Below, in pieces: positions 9,758-21,239 of a stretch of 64,000 nucleotides of DNA (positions are counted from its first letter, which is position 1; each line of letters begins with the position of its first letter). A model generated the notes under the pieces. That model made no database searches. It had not been told where the DNA came from and saw nothing but the letters and a program-made list of their open reading frames with translations. This stretch comes from Cryptomeria japonica (lineage: Eukaryota; Streptophyta; Pinopsida; Cupressales; Cupressaceae). The position numbers and the translations under genes are program-made. The stretch lies in assembly GCF_030272615.1 (NCBI RefSeq), contig NC_081413.1, forward strand, positions 562,966,510 to 563,030,509, written 5' to 3'.

Positions 9758-12700
9758 ATCTTTGGTAAGAACTTGCACAATTGCCTCATTGACTCGGGAG
9801 CTTCAGCAAATGTTATGCCCTTGTCAGTATGCAGTGCTTTAGGCTTGACCCCCACCAAGACTAACCGAAAGGTTACCCAGTTGGACAAATCTGAAGTAAC
9901 TGTAGTGGGCGAGCTAAACAACATACACATGCAACTAACAGCTGATCCACGTATTCAGATGTACATCGACATTCAAGTGGTGGACATCCCAGGGGCCTAT
10001 GGCATGTTACTCAGCCGAGATTGGACCCGCGTCCTCAACGGCTGGCTGCATTCTAGTTTCACTCACATGTGGCTACCATGGAGAGGGGTAGCAAATCAGA
10101 TCCGGATCGAGTCCGAACCTCGGCTCAAGCTGATGATTACGGAATATAATCAGGCTAATGAAACCCTATTCTTAGAATCAGACCTGGGCACATATAGGGC
10201 AGACGTCGGGTCAATGAACGAAGTCCTATTGGTACAATGCTCAAACCCAGTCCAAAATTTCGGACAGATTGCGGAGAGTTATGATAAGGAGGCCCCATCG
10301 CCAGAAGAAGGGGAGTTATTTAGCAGCCTCAGGGAATTCTTCTGTAAATGTGAAAGACCAGCGTCCCAGCTTAACTATCAAGATTCTATTGCAAATCTGC
10401 TCCTAACCGGTTGGTGCAGAGTTCACAATGCTGCCCATTCAGAAACAACTTGTTCACTATGCAGGGCAGCGTTGAGTCAGGCATGCAAGAGGCATTCAGA
10501 GGTGCTACAAACTCATACTCTCAGACCGGAGGCCACCACACCCCCTGAGCGGCAAAAGTATGGAATTACAGGTTCGGCAACCGCGACCAGCAAGGTTACC
10601 AGCCCAAATCAGACTTGGACCTTAAGGTTCGATGGCTCTAAATCCAAGAGAGGGGCTGGAGCAGGGGTAGAACTGATAAGCCCCACTGGTGAAACCTATT
10701 TAGCTTCCTACAGACTACAGTTTCACTGCACCAACAATATAGCAGAATATGAGTCTTTAATTCACGGTTTGCTATTAGCCACTAAAAAGGGAGCCCAGAT
10801 CCTGCATTGTTTCGGAGATTCCGAAGTAGTAGTCAGGCAAGTTCGAAGACAATACACTTGCCACGACAAGAGACTCAGCCTTTACCGTAATCGCGTGTGG
10901 GACATAATGGAAAGCTTCGATGCTTTTAACATCAAAACCATATTCAGGTCACAAAACCAGGTCGCTGATTCGTTGGCCCAGGCCGCAAGCACGCTTGAGC
11001 CACTATCAATGCAAAGTTTGAAGAAATTTACAGTAGAGTTAGCCTCAGTTCCATCAGTCCCAGACAACATTACCAATTTTCAGGTGTTTAATGATGACAA
11101 ACACATCATCGACTTCATTACAAGCTCAGATGTATTTGCAACTCAGATCATAGATGAGGAAGAACCCCAAGAAGCCGAGATTGACATAGAGGGGGTCTTA
11201 AATCTCAGAACAAATACGATTCCCAAAGGTATGGTGCAGTTAGAACGAATTTTCGACTGGGACCAGCTTAAGTCTCGCAAAGAGGGCACTGCAGAAGGAG
11301 GCGCCTGTGATAAAATCAACATCGGCACACAAGGAAATCAAAAGAACGTGCTGATTGGCAAAGTGTGTACGCCCCAAGAAAGAGACGGAATCCTCAAAAA
11401 TATGAGGGAATTCCCAGATATCATCGCTTGGGGGTATGAGGATCTCAAAACCTATGATACATCTGTAGTAACTCATACCATACCCCTCAAGCCAGATTCA
11501 AAACCTTTCAGGCAAAGACAGCGTCCAGTGAATGCCCTCCTCGAACCATTAATATATCAAGAGGTAAAGAAGTTGCTGGCTGCTCGCATCGTCTTTCCAG
11601 TACGACATTCTACCTGGGTCGCTAATCTAGTCCCAGTAAGAAAGAAGAGCGGGGAAATCAGACTGTGTGTCGATTTCCGTAATCTAAACAGAGCATCAGA
11701 AAAGGATAACTACCCGCTGCCCTCCCTTGATGAAGTCCTGCAAACAGTCAACGGATCCCAGATGATGTCCTTCTTGGACGGTTACTCTGGGTACAACCAA
11801 GTAATGGTCGAATACGAGGACCGACTTAAGACTGCGTTTACCACTAAGTGGGGGATATTTGCTTATCGGAGAATGCCCTTTGGTTTGATCAACGCAGGGG
11901 CTACATTTCAACGCGCCATGGACATTGCATTCAAAGACCTTGTAGGTCGCTGCATCATTGTCTATATGGACAACTTGACCGTTTTCTCCAAACAAAGGGC
12001 AGATCATGTGAATGATTTGCGAAAGGTTTTCCAACGCTGTCGTCGATTCGGGATATCCTTAAACCCAAGGAAATGTATGTTCGGAGTGACCGAAGGTAAG
12101 CTCCTCGGCCATGTTATCTCAGAAAAGGGCATAGCAATTGACCCTGATAGGATCAAGGCCATACTGCAAATCAACCTCCCTGCAAGTAAAAAGGAACTTA
12201 AGTCATATTTCGGAAAGATAAATTTTGTTCGGAAATTCATAACTGGGTTTGCTGAAATAGTTCGCCCTCTTAACGATATGTTGAAAAAGGACGCCAAGAT
12301 AGAATGGACCCCAATAACCAAAAGGGCGTTCGAAGAGATCAAGCAAGCAATCGTCCAAGCGCCGGTTCTGGTAAGCCCTGACTACCTAAGGCCCTTTTAC
12401 ATTTATTCCTTCGCCTCCGAGCACACCTGTGCAGCAATCTTAACTCAGCGAAGGGAGGAAAAGGGTGAGCACCCGATAGCATTCATGAGTACTCCGTTGA
12501 AGGAGGCTGAACTAAGATACCCAAACATTGAAAAGCAGGCCTATGCGCTAGTCAAAGCCATCAGGAAGTTCCGGCATTATATACTTAGGAGTAAGATATA
12601 TGCCATAGTACCAGATGTCGCAGTGAAGACATTATTGATGCAAAATGAGCTAGGCGAAAGGAGAGGCAAATGGGTGACCATCATCCAGGAATATGACGTT

Positions 12701-14068
12701 GAAATCCAGCCTATGAAGCTAGTGCGAGGTCAGGCCTTGACACAAACCCTCGCGTCTGAATGCTCAGGAATTGTACATCAACAGTATTTGATTGAACAGG
12801 TCTCCCCAGACAGGTGGTACGATGACATAATTTTCTACCTTCTTAATCAGAAATGCCCATCACACCTCAACCCAGTGCAGAAAAGGGCACTAAGGATGAA
12901 GAGTAGCCGTTTCATGCTGCAAGGTGCCGTCTTATACCGTAGGAATCATGAGGGCATTTACCTGAGGTGCGTAAATGAGGATGAAGCACGCCAGATTATA
13001 GAGCAGTTCCATACCAAGTTCGGAACCGGCCACGGATCAGGCCTAGCAACGGCTCACCAAATCCTCAGGGTAGGCTATTATTGGCCTTCCTTATTTCGAG
13101 ACACCCACGAACATGTAAAGAAATGTCATGTGTGCCAAGTATCCGCAGCAAGGGAGCGCACCCCAGCTATGCCACTCCAACCAGTCATAGAGGTAAGACC
13201 ATTTGGCCAATGGGCGCTCGACTTCATAGGTACAATCAACCCACCCTCCTCTGCGCAACACAGGTACATTCTAACCGCTTCTGATTATTGTACAAGGTGG
13301 TCTGAAGCTCAATCGTTGAAACAATGCAATGCTGATGCTGTTATTAAATTTTTAGAGGAGAATATTATTACACGTTTTGGCTGTCCTCATGCTCTAGTCT
13401 GTGATAATGGTTCTGCTTTCACGTCATTAAAATTTTCAAATTGGGCCTTCAATTACGGGATCACTTTAAAATTTTCATCTAATTACTATCCCCAAGGTAA
13501 TGGTTTGGCGGAATCCACAAACAAAAACCTCCTGAGTGTGATTAAGAGACTCTTAGACAAGAACCCGAGAGATTGGCATACCCAACTCCGATTTGCCCTT
13601 TGGGCAGACCGTACCCGATGCAAGGCTGCCATTGGAACTTCTCCATACCACTTAGTATATGGTCTTGACCCCATCTTCCCGATACAATTGAGAATACCAA
13701 CTTTGCAGTTCATGAGCAAATACCTAGGAATCGATAACGCTGCGGAAGCCAGGTTGTCCCAGCTGTTATACTTAGATGAAAAAAGAGACGACGCTATAAA
13801 TAATTTTGCCAAACACCAAGAAGTAGTCAAGCGTTGGTTCGACAGACGGGCAAAAGTAAAGGCCTTTCGCATTTCCGATCTTGTTCTTTGTTGGGACAAA
13901 GCTCATGAAAGAAAGGGAGAGCACGACAAATTTGATAATCTGTGGCTCGGTCCTTTTCAAATTTCAGAAATTTTGGGAGAGAATGCATTCCGACTCAGGA
14001 CCCTAACAGGCGAGGACGTTCCCTTGCCCGTGAATGGTCAATTCCTCAAGCATTATTTCCAGCCATAG
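9758..14068 (+). CDS. pol: Pol polyprotein: protease, RNase H-like, RT, RNase H, integrase
   Basis: Open in the gag frame from just after the gag TGA to TAG at 14068, about 1436 codons with no internal stop. Order: aspartic protease with IDSGAS (DNA about 9788-9805); a second Cys-His motif (WCRVH..H..C..C, near 10412); an RNase H-like domain with FDGS, AEYE, GDSE and ADSLA (10615-10990); reverse transcriptase (about 11540-12200) with LCVDFRNLN and active-site tetrad YMDN at 11963-11974, where the usual second Asp is Asn; a second RNase H-type region (about 12390-12760) lacking the expected early Asp; integrase with a His/Cys zinc-binding region ending CHVCQ (13120), ALDF, CDNGS and GLAES (D, D, E all present). 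The C terminus has no chromodomain. Protein expression requires passing the gag stop by readthrough, splicing, or its absence in other copies. Confidence 0.93.
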   Translation: MFGKNLHNCLIDSGASANVMPLSVCSALGLTPTKTNRKVTQLDKSEVTVVGELNNIHMQLTADPRIQMYIDIQVVDIPGAYGMLLSRDWTRVLNGWLHSSFTHMWLPWRGVANQIRIESEPRLKLMITEYNQANETLFLESDLGTYRADVGSMNEVLLVQCSNPVQNFGQIAESYDKEAPSPEEGELFSSLREFFCKCERPASQLNYQDSIANLLLTGWCRVHNAAHSETTCSLCRAALSQACKRHSEVLQTHTLRPEATTPPERQKYGITGSATATSKVTSPNQTWTLRFDGSKSKRGAGAGVELISPTGETYLASYRLQFHCTNNIAEYESLIHGLLLATKKGAQILHCFGDSEVVVRQVRRQYTCHDKRLSLYRNRVWDIMESFDAFNIKTIFRSQNQVADSLAQAASTLEPLSMQSLKKFTVELASVPSVPDNITNFQVFNDDKHIIDFITSSDVFATQIIDEEEPQEAEIDIEGVLNLRTNTIPKGMVQLERIFDWDQLKSRKEGTAEGGACDKINIGTQGNQKNVLIGKVCTPQERDGILKNMREFPDIIAWGYEDLKTYDTSVVTHTIPLKPDSKPFRQRQRPVNALLEPLIYQEVKKLLAARIVFPVRHSTWVANLVPVRKKSGEIRLCVDFRNLNRASEKDNYPLPSLDEVLQTVNGSQMMSFLDGYSGYNQVMVEYEDRLKTAFTTKWGIFAYRRMPFGLINAGATFQRAMDIAFKDLVGRCIIVYMDNLTVFSKQRADHVNDLRKVFQRCRRFGISLNPRKCMFGVTEGKLLGHVISEKGIAIDPDRIKAILQINLPASKKELKSYFGKINFVRKFITGFAEIVRPLNDMLKKDAKIEWTPITKRAFEEIKQAIVQAPVLVSPDYLRPFYIYSFASEHTCAAILTQRREEKGEHPIAFMSTPLKEAELRYPNIEKQAYALVKAIRKFRHYILRSKIYAIVPDVAVKTLLMQNELGERRGKWVTIIQEYDVEIQPMKLVRGQALTQTLASECSGIVHQQYLIEQVSPDRWYDDIIFYLLNQKCPSHLNPVQKRALRMKSSRFMLQGAVLYRRNHEGIYLRCVNEDEARQIIEQFHTKFGTGHGSGLATAHQILRVGYYWPSLFRDTHEHVKKCHVCQVSAARERTPAMPLQPVIEVRPFGQWALDFIGTINPPSSAQHRYILTASDYCTRWSEAQSLKQCNADAVIKFLEENIITRFGCPHALVCDNGSAFTSLKFSNWAFNYGITLKFSSNYYPQGNGLAESTNKNLLSVIKRLLDKNPRDWHTQLRFALWADRTRCKAAIGTSPYHLVYGLDPIFPIQLRIPTLQFMSKYLGIDNAAEARLSQLLYLDEKRDDAINNFAKHQEVVKRWFDRRAKVKAFRISDLVLCWDKAHERKGEHDKFDNLWLGPFQISEILGENAFRLRTLTGEDVPLPVNGQFLKHYFQP

Positions 14069-14499
14069 GCTTCCCCAAGCCTTTTTCATTGTGAATAGCG
14101 GCTCCGTTTTCCTTCCTTGTCTTAGCTTAGTTTCCTGTTTTCCTGCTCCGTTTTAGGACCCCTGTCATTTTCTCGAAGGAGGCCTTCGCCATGTACAAAC
14201 GCTGGTGCGACGCCAGATTACTGTTACCATCTGTTTTTGGAATCCAAGCTCGGGGAGACTTTTGATTAATGGAGCACCCCATGATCCGTCCGGTTAGATC
14301 TAGACGACCTTTCTCTACAAAATCTTGTCCTAGTCAAAACCTATCCACAATATCGCGATTACTGCACAGATACACATAAAAAAACTGCATACAATCAGTT
14401 GCTAATCAAAGGGACGCTATATCGATGAAAGGTCCGTGGCTACACTTCAGCGACCACTGTTATGCTCAATCCCGCGTAGGCTTCATTGCCTACTATTCC
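14069..14499 (+). other. Untranslated region between pol and the polypurine tract
   Basis: No ORF or repeat structure that I can support. It contains GCTCCGTTTT twice (14101, 14145) and pyrimidine-rich stretches. It corresponds to the 3' untranslated internal region ahead of the LTR. A TGTTATG at 14458 is an alternative, weaker LTR start. Confidence 0.5.
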
Positions 14500-14532
14500 A
14501 AAAAAAAAAGAAAAAGAGAAAAGAAAAGAAAA
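14500..14532 (+). other. Polypurine tract
   Basis: Thirty-three consecutive purines (A with scattered G), followed by C and then TG at 14534, the expected start of the 3' LTR. Such a tract primes plus-strand synthesis in LTR elements. The exact LTR start cannot be confirmed because the matching 5' LTR start lies off-window. Confidence 0.65.
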
Positions 14533-14600
14533 CTGATCAAGCGCTCTGAAATCAAGCGTTAAGCGTAAAATTGGCAAAAGGGAATGCAGGCATCTCTGCC

Positions 14601-14610
14601 GGTATAAAAA
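14601..14610 (+). promoter_or_regulatory. TATA-like box near the LTR start
   Basis: GGTATAAAAA lies about 70 bp inside the inferred LTR start, upstream of the hairpin array and the U3 ORF. It could start a separate transcript whose leader contains the array and the splice-like sites. This is inference from a single motif. Confidence 0.3.
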
Positions 14611-15228
14611 GAAAAAGGGGTAAAACCTTCTTGCCGGAAACAGAGCAATCTCTGTGAGCTAACAGGCGATAACTCCGTCGGGGCTATGGACGCTTGCTGG
14701 CAGCGGGGCTCTATCCAGGTTGCTTTTGGAGTATTAGCCCGTTGGACATCTCGACGCAGCGAAACATTGATGCCACAACTTTTTCTAGGCCGGAATGAAC
14801 CCCATTTGCACACACTAGTTGATCCGACCTGCGTGTGATTTGATTTGACTATTCACATTATCTTATTTTGAAAGATTCTTCTCCTTCTCTCCTCTCAGTC
14901 GTGGTGGTTAACCAGAGATTCTAGGTTCGATCCGAACTTGCGTTCCCGAAATGACTGGGAGCATTTCTCCAGCAGAGTCGCCATTTGTTGTGCGTTGCAC
15001 ACGCCCCCTGTCGCCGACAGGGTCCCCCTTTCCGTGGTTTGAGTTTTTTGATCGTCATCCCGAGAATCGAATCAGAGTTTCTCGTGTCTCCTCGAGCGAG
15101 TTTGTGATCAGTCCGTAAGCTGATCAACGTTGGAGTAATGAACCAATGAGCCCTTTTGACTGATCTGGCTTTCGGGCGTAAATACCGAGAGTTTGTTCCA
15201 AAATTTCAAAACTTAACGCAATACAAGC

Positions 15229-16129
15229 ATCTTTTCGGACTTCAGGTCCGAACTTGGCAAAAGTCAAGATCAACAAAGAGAAGTTTTAAAGCATTGTGCG
15301 AACATCGCATTTCGGACCCTAAGCTCCGAAAAGGGCAAAGAAAAGTTAAAGCATTGTGCGAACATCGCATTTCGGACCCTAAGCTCCGAAAAAGGCAAAG
15401 TGAAGTTTTAAAAGTTTTAAAACATTGTGCGAGCATCGCATTTCGGACCCTAAGCTCCGAAAAAGGGAAAGTAAAGTTTTAAAAGTTTTAAAACATTGTG
15501 CGAACATCGCTTTTCGGACCCTAAGCTCCGAAAAAGGGAAAGTAAAGTTTTAAAAGTTTTAAAACATTGTGCGAACACCGCATTTCGGACCCTAAGCTCC
15601 GAAAAAGGCAAAGAGAAGTTTTAAAGCATTGTGCGAACATCGCATTTCGGACCCTAAGCTCCGAAAAGGGCAAAGAAAAGTTAAAGCATTGTGCGAACAT
15701 CGCATTTCGGACCCTAAGCTCCGAAAAAGGCAAAGTGAAGTTTTAAAAGTTTTAAAACATTGTGCGAGCATCGCATTTCGGACCCTAAGCTCCGAAAAAG
15801 GGAAAGTAAAGTTTTAAAAGTTTTAAAACATTGTGCGAGCATCGCATTTCGGACCCTAAGCTCCGAAAAAGGCAAAGAGAAGTTTTAAAGCATTGTGCGA
15901 ACATCGCATTTCGGACCCTAAGCTCCGAAAAAGGCAAAGTGAAGTTTTAAAAGTTAAAGCATTGTGCGAACACCGCATTTCGGACCCTAAGCTCCGAAAA
16001 GGGCAAAGTGAAAGTTTAAAAACCAAACAGGGCGCGATTATCGTTTTCGGACCCTAAGCCTCGAGCGCCGGCGAAAGTCGAGGAAATTAACACTGTGCGA
16101 TCGCATTTCGGACTTTAGGTCTGAACCAA
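15229..16129 (+). repeat. Hairpin-repeat array, family A (3' LTR)
   Basis: Copy of the 530-1430 array with the same copy number and order, differing at one position near 15222 just outside the array. The lack of copy-number change between the LTRs fits a very recent insertion. Confidence 0.9.
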
Positions 16130-16585
16130 AACGAGGGCAAAGCCGAGTTTAAAATCCAACGCATCTCCTCTTCGGGCTAAAGATCCGAACTTTGGCACGC
16201 GAAGGCACAGTTTGTAACACAAGGCCAGGGCAAGCAGAAAACGCAGAAAACGAAGTCCTAAAAGAAAGCGAAGTTTTAGCGTAGAAGGCACAGTTTTGAC
16301 AGCGCAAACCACACCCCTTACCCCAGGTCCGAAGTCCGCGAAGGCTAAATCAAGAAGCCTCCAATTTGTCAAAATTCAAAGAATGCGATTCAAAATTTGA
16401 AAGAACTCTTAAATCCGAAAACAAGGAGGTAAGACACCGCATCATCCTCCCATCAACCATTTAAAATTCAGGTTGCTAGGCACAGAACCATGTGAAATTG
16501 ATAAATCCTCTTTCATCCTCCAAACCGCGAAAATTTAAACAGGAAGGATAACCGTTGGGATTCAAATTTTGCAGGATCATCCGCT

Positions 16586-17259
16586 CGCCCCGCGCACCAA
16601 GGTCGGGCAATCACCTATCATTCGCTCCAATCAGGTAAGTACGCCTTATCGCGTACGGTCATTTAAAATGTATGAATCAAATAGGCAAAATACGCAAAAT
16701 TTGAAATGCTTAGAGTCTGCATCTCCGTCATTCGAACATCCAAAATTTAGGATTCATACCCGAGGTTCGACCGGAAACTGCATCTCTTTTCAAAATTCTC
16801 ATGTTTTGCCTTTGTTAAAACTAATCCAAAAAATTCGAGAGTAAGAATGCTTAGTCATAAATCTTCAGGAATATGATGCTGTAGAAGTTAATCAGATTGT
16901 TAGCCCAGAGTGATATTTAAACGCCCCGCGCACCAAGGTCGGGCACTCACCTATCATTCGCTCCAATCAGGTAAGTACGCCTTATCGCGTACGGTCATTT
17001 AAAATGTATGAATCAAATAGGCAAAATACGCAAAATTTGAAATGCTTAAGAGTCTGCATCTCCGTCATTCGAACATCCAAAATTTAGGATTCATACCCGA
17101 GGTTCGACCGGAAACTGCATCTCTTTTCAAAATTCTCATGTTTTGCCTTTGTTAAAACTAATCCAAAAAATTCGAGAGTAAGAATGCTTAGTCATAAATC
17201 TTCAGGAATATGATGCTGTAGAAGTTAATCAGATTGTTAGCCCAGAGTGATATTTAAAC
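16586..17259 (+). repeat. Tandem duplication of about 337 bp (3' LTR copy)
   Basis: Same duplication as at 1887-2560, with both splice-donor-like GTAAGTAC sites preserved. It differs from the 5' copy at two bases (near 16641 and 16945). Confidence 0.85.
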
Positions 17260-17352
17260 TAATCTCGGTCTGTTGAAACACTTCTGTTATTATCTAACCC
17301 GCATCGTCATTCTCGTGTCACCTTGTAATCTGTGTCTGGCTGTGCAGGATAA

Positions 17353-20300
17353 ATGCCTAAATCAGCGGCAGAATCATCAAAAACACCCGCTGTAGCAGAA
17401 ACCTCACGAGCATCCAAATCAGACATCCCACGGAAAGTTGAAAGAATGAAGTATCAGTATCAGAGGGGAGGGTTAAGAGAGTCAAAGGTCCAGAGTATCT
17501 GGGACAACATTGGTGACACCGACCTTGGCCACATTGATATTCAGGATTTCAGGGATCGGGTCTTCTCACCCAATGCATATGGCAGGCCTAGGCAAATGCT
17601 GGAAAGTGGCATCGCCCAAGCAGCAGGTTTTCCTCCAGCAATCCAGAACTATGAATTAGTAGTGGAAGCTGCTCGGCATTACGAGCCAAAGTCCAGATTA
17701 GTGCTTCTGGAAGATATCACTATTGCCGACTTCTCCCCTGAGGCTATCGGCGATGCATTTGATATCCCCTTTCCAAATAATCCCATAGCTACAACAATGG
17801 ACGAGGCACAGGGAGCGTATGATATGAACCCAGCTCGATGCAGGGCACTAATTAACGAAGAATGGTTCAAAGAAAAAAGGCCTTCAAGCACCAGGATTGT
17901 GAAAAAGACCCCCAGAAGTGACTTTCATAATGAACATGGTGATATGGTCACCTTACTTAGCCGAGTCATGGGACTCCCTAAGTCCAACTACTTTGAAGAA
18001 TGGATGTTCTATTTTACAGAACAGGTCTTTGCCGGAAAGTCTAAGTTTGACTGGGCTCAGATCATAAGTGATAACATCCACGCTCAGCTGATTGATCTTG
18101 AGACAAAGAAGTATTTCACCATGACCTCCTATTTGGTCTATATGTTCGCAAAGAACCAGCCACTGCCAGGATTAATAATGAAAGGTGAGATCGGGAATGG
18201 GCCTGGTCAGGTAAAGGTTTATGATTGCTACCCGCAGCTGCACTAGCAGGATATAGCTCAAAGGGAAAAGAGCAGCCCGGCTTACGCGGTTGGACAGTAC
18301 GAACGTGTCAACGACGCCTTCACAATGCGCCTAGTCAGGCTAATGCAGGGAGGGTTACACATAAGGCTCTCGGAGCAAGCTACCATTTTAGTGCAGAGGT
18401 ATGGGGCCTGGTTTATTCAGTTCCCAAGATTCTCCTACATCCGAATTGCTGGCTTCGAAGGTGCCCCCCTTCGACTTCCGCGGTACCCAACCGATAAAGT
18501 AGTCCTCATGGAAGTGGCAAGGCAATCACGCCCTACCGGCATATTATTACGAGAAAGCAAGCAGGCTGGATTCGCATTTCCAATGATCATAGGCAACCAT
18601 GATGTCCAATTGAGAACTCCCACCCTAGCAGAAGAGTCCCTTGCAGAGCTAGCCTCTTATGGCCTACAGGAACATTTCCCAAGAAAATGTTTCGATCATG
18701 ACAATTTGGCAAAGAGAGCTTACGGTAGGCGCTACAGAGCAAAGGAGTCAATTGAAGATTACTGGAAAAATTGCTCCGATGACTACGAAGTCAGGCGACG
18801 GGAATATTCTAGATTGAGTGTGCAGCAAATGCGACTCTTTGAGTACCGTCGGGTCCCGGATCAGCTCACAGACTCGGGGAATTGTCTCCAAGTCCGGGAA
18901 TTCGAAGCAGTGAGGCATCTCTTGCCAGGCGTTGATTGGTCTCAAGACCCAATCACGGATTTCGAAGCAGTCATGGCAGCCCCGGCAAGATACACAGATC
19001 AATGGTTACAACACCAGATCGAGAGGCTAGTCCATGAAGGGGTCCAGTTTACTTACCATCTGATGGGCAATTTCGACTCTCAGTCTTCCGAAGATGAAAG
19101 GACATCAGCTGAAAAACCAGAGAAAAGGAAGAAAACTAAGGCTTGCAGAGGGACTCGGACGTCCAAGAGAACAAGGAGGGAGAAGATTCCCATAAGAAGG
19201 CCAGAGACCACTTCATCTTCAGACCCCAGTTCGCCCGATGGTGCCATAGATTTGGATTGCATACCTACTCCGCCTTCCCAGAGCGACATAGAGGCATTCC
19301 AAGCCAATGATCCTCCTGCTCCAGATATGCCGGACACCGAGCAAAAGGGCCCCAATCCGACTAAGCCGGGTGACCAGATAGAGGAAGGAGAAATCCCATC
19401 CACCCAGGGGATCGAAGTGCATGAACCTACCCACCAGAGCCGCCATGAATTACTACTCCTCCATGCAGCCAAGGACGACTCAACTGTCGAAGGGGAACAA
19501 AGAACAGACGAGATCCATGAGCTCGAGGGAACCAAGGAGCCACCATCACAGGAAGATATCAGACAATTATTCAGTGAGATAGGGGAGAACTCAGATGCAA
19601 ACAAAGAGCTTCCTCCTTCTTCCACCCCTCCGATGGCGGGACAGCTGTTAATTTGTGATCAGCCAGTTGAAAGTATGGGAGCACAAGGTGCTAACTTAAC
19701 CCTATCCTCAACCCAGACGGTGCCTCAAGAGTGGCTGATCGCCAGAGCTCAGCGTAGGGCCGCCACCAAGGCGCCCATCGACCTTGAAGACATCTTCTCA
19801 CGAATGGATCAAACAAAAGCAAAAGGGAAGAAGAAACCGAGAACATACTCTAAGATAACCAAGGATGGGCAAAGGAACCGCACTCTTCATATTGCTACCC
19901 CGCCCGTAAACAAGCTAGCAGATCAAATAACCCTGGCAGATTATAGCATTACGACTGTCCCCATCGGACGAGCTACAAAAGAGCAAGAAAAGGAGGAATT
20001 TAAGGACTCGGTGCAAAACATACTCAGACAGCTCGAGGAAATCACGGCTGAAAAGGACATGTATCGAGCCCGTGCTGAACAAGCCGAGGGATACATCGAT
20101 AAGCTCCTACGGCCACTACACAACCCCTCTGAATCCCATATTCCCCCAATGGCATTGGCGCAGAGGACCACAACTGAATTTGAAGGAATCCGGGATATCG
20201 CAAAGGCCGTTAAGGAATGGGTGCAAGACATCAAGAAAAAGGGAGAACAGATCCTCAAAGAAGTAAAGGAAATGGCTCTCCATCGAGAGCTCACTCTCGT

Positions 20301-20985
20301 CAGGTTGTTAGAAGTAAAGAGAGAATCCCTCCACATGCATGAAGTAGCGGCCTCTACCCTTCCCCTCCTAAGAGCTCTTTTCTGGACACATACACAAATT
20401 CCCACACTGCCTGACATCTTGAGTCCCCATAGCATCAGTGTTCTCAAGGAATGGTATTGGACCGTCACCATGAAGAACGATGCCCAGGAAATTATTGACA
20501 AAGAAAATGACGCGTGTGAGGCGATTCTGGGGAACATGCAAGAACTAGGCAAGACCATCCTCCGATCAATGGTTTCGGGGTGGATAAATGACCTGTCCGA
20601 CAGTGTAATCCGACCGGATTGGGAGGGAAGATTGGGAGCAGATAAGGCTTCTTATTCCATTGAAGACTTAAGTTTTGCTGGTCAGTTCCATTCAGACATA
20701 TTATGCTTCGAGCGTAATCGCTCCAGCTGGAAGGACGGTTTAAGGCACGTGGACCAGTATCTCGAAGGCATGCAATACAAAATTCGCCACCCTCCCATGC
20801 CACCTTTTAATCCCCTCTTCCAATTATGCATCAAGTTTCAGGAATATGTCCGCGAGGAACGAGCAGCAGGTCGTGATTTATGGCGAGAATACCTGCATGG
20901 CGAAGACCAGTTTCTGCAAAAGGAATGTGAAACCAGAATAGAGAAAGCAGTTTCTCAAAAATGCTTTTTTCCCTCCAAGTCTTAA
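17353..20985 (+). pseudogene. U3-encoded large protein, 3' LTR copy, broken by one nonsense codon
   Basis: Matches 2654-6286 over its full length. Codon 298 is TAG (18244-18246) where the 5' LTR has TAC; the frame then stays open to 20985, with an ATG at 18325 from which 886 codons could still be read. Other differences are a few missense changes. Because the two LTRs are identical at insertion, the nonsense change most likely arose afterwards. This copy is the one placed near the 3' end of the genomic RNA, so a present-day transcript would carry the broken version. Confidence 0.9.
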
Positions 20986-21229
20986 AAAGTGCACTTTTGT
21001 CCCAAAAGGGTGACAGTTGACTTTTGGTCAACATATTGTAAAGTTTTTTGTGCACCTCCCCTTTTTGGATTATTTCAAAGTTGTAATTATCCTTTGGTAG
21101 TTATTGCTCCTTTTGAGTAGTTGTAGATATTTATCTCCCTATTTATGAGTGTGGGTCCCTCTTTTTGTAAGGATGAATCTGGGCCACTTGTTTAGATTAG
21201 ATCTTGGCCATTCATCCATTTTTGGAAAC

Positions 21230-21239
21230 CTATTTAAGG
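21230..21239 (+). promoter_or_regulatory. TATA box of the 3' LTR
   Basis: CTATTTAAGG, equivalent to 6531-6540. Here it would fire outward into the chromovirus remnant; R-U5 follows to 22097 without differences from the 5' copy that I could see. Confidence 0.55.

Noticed and set aside
14458-14465. TGTTATGC as the start of the 3' LTR
   Set aside because: It resembles the TGTTGT start of the other LTRs, but no purine tract precedes it; 14534 directly after a 33-base purine tract is better. It remains possible.
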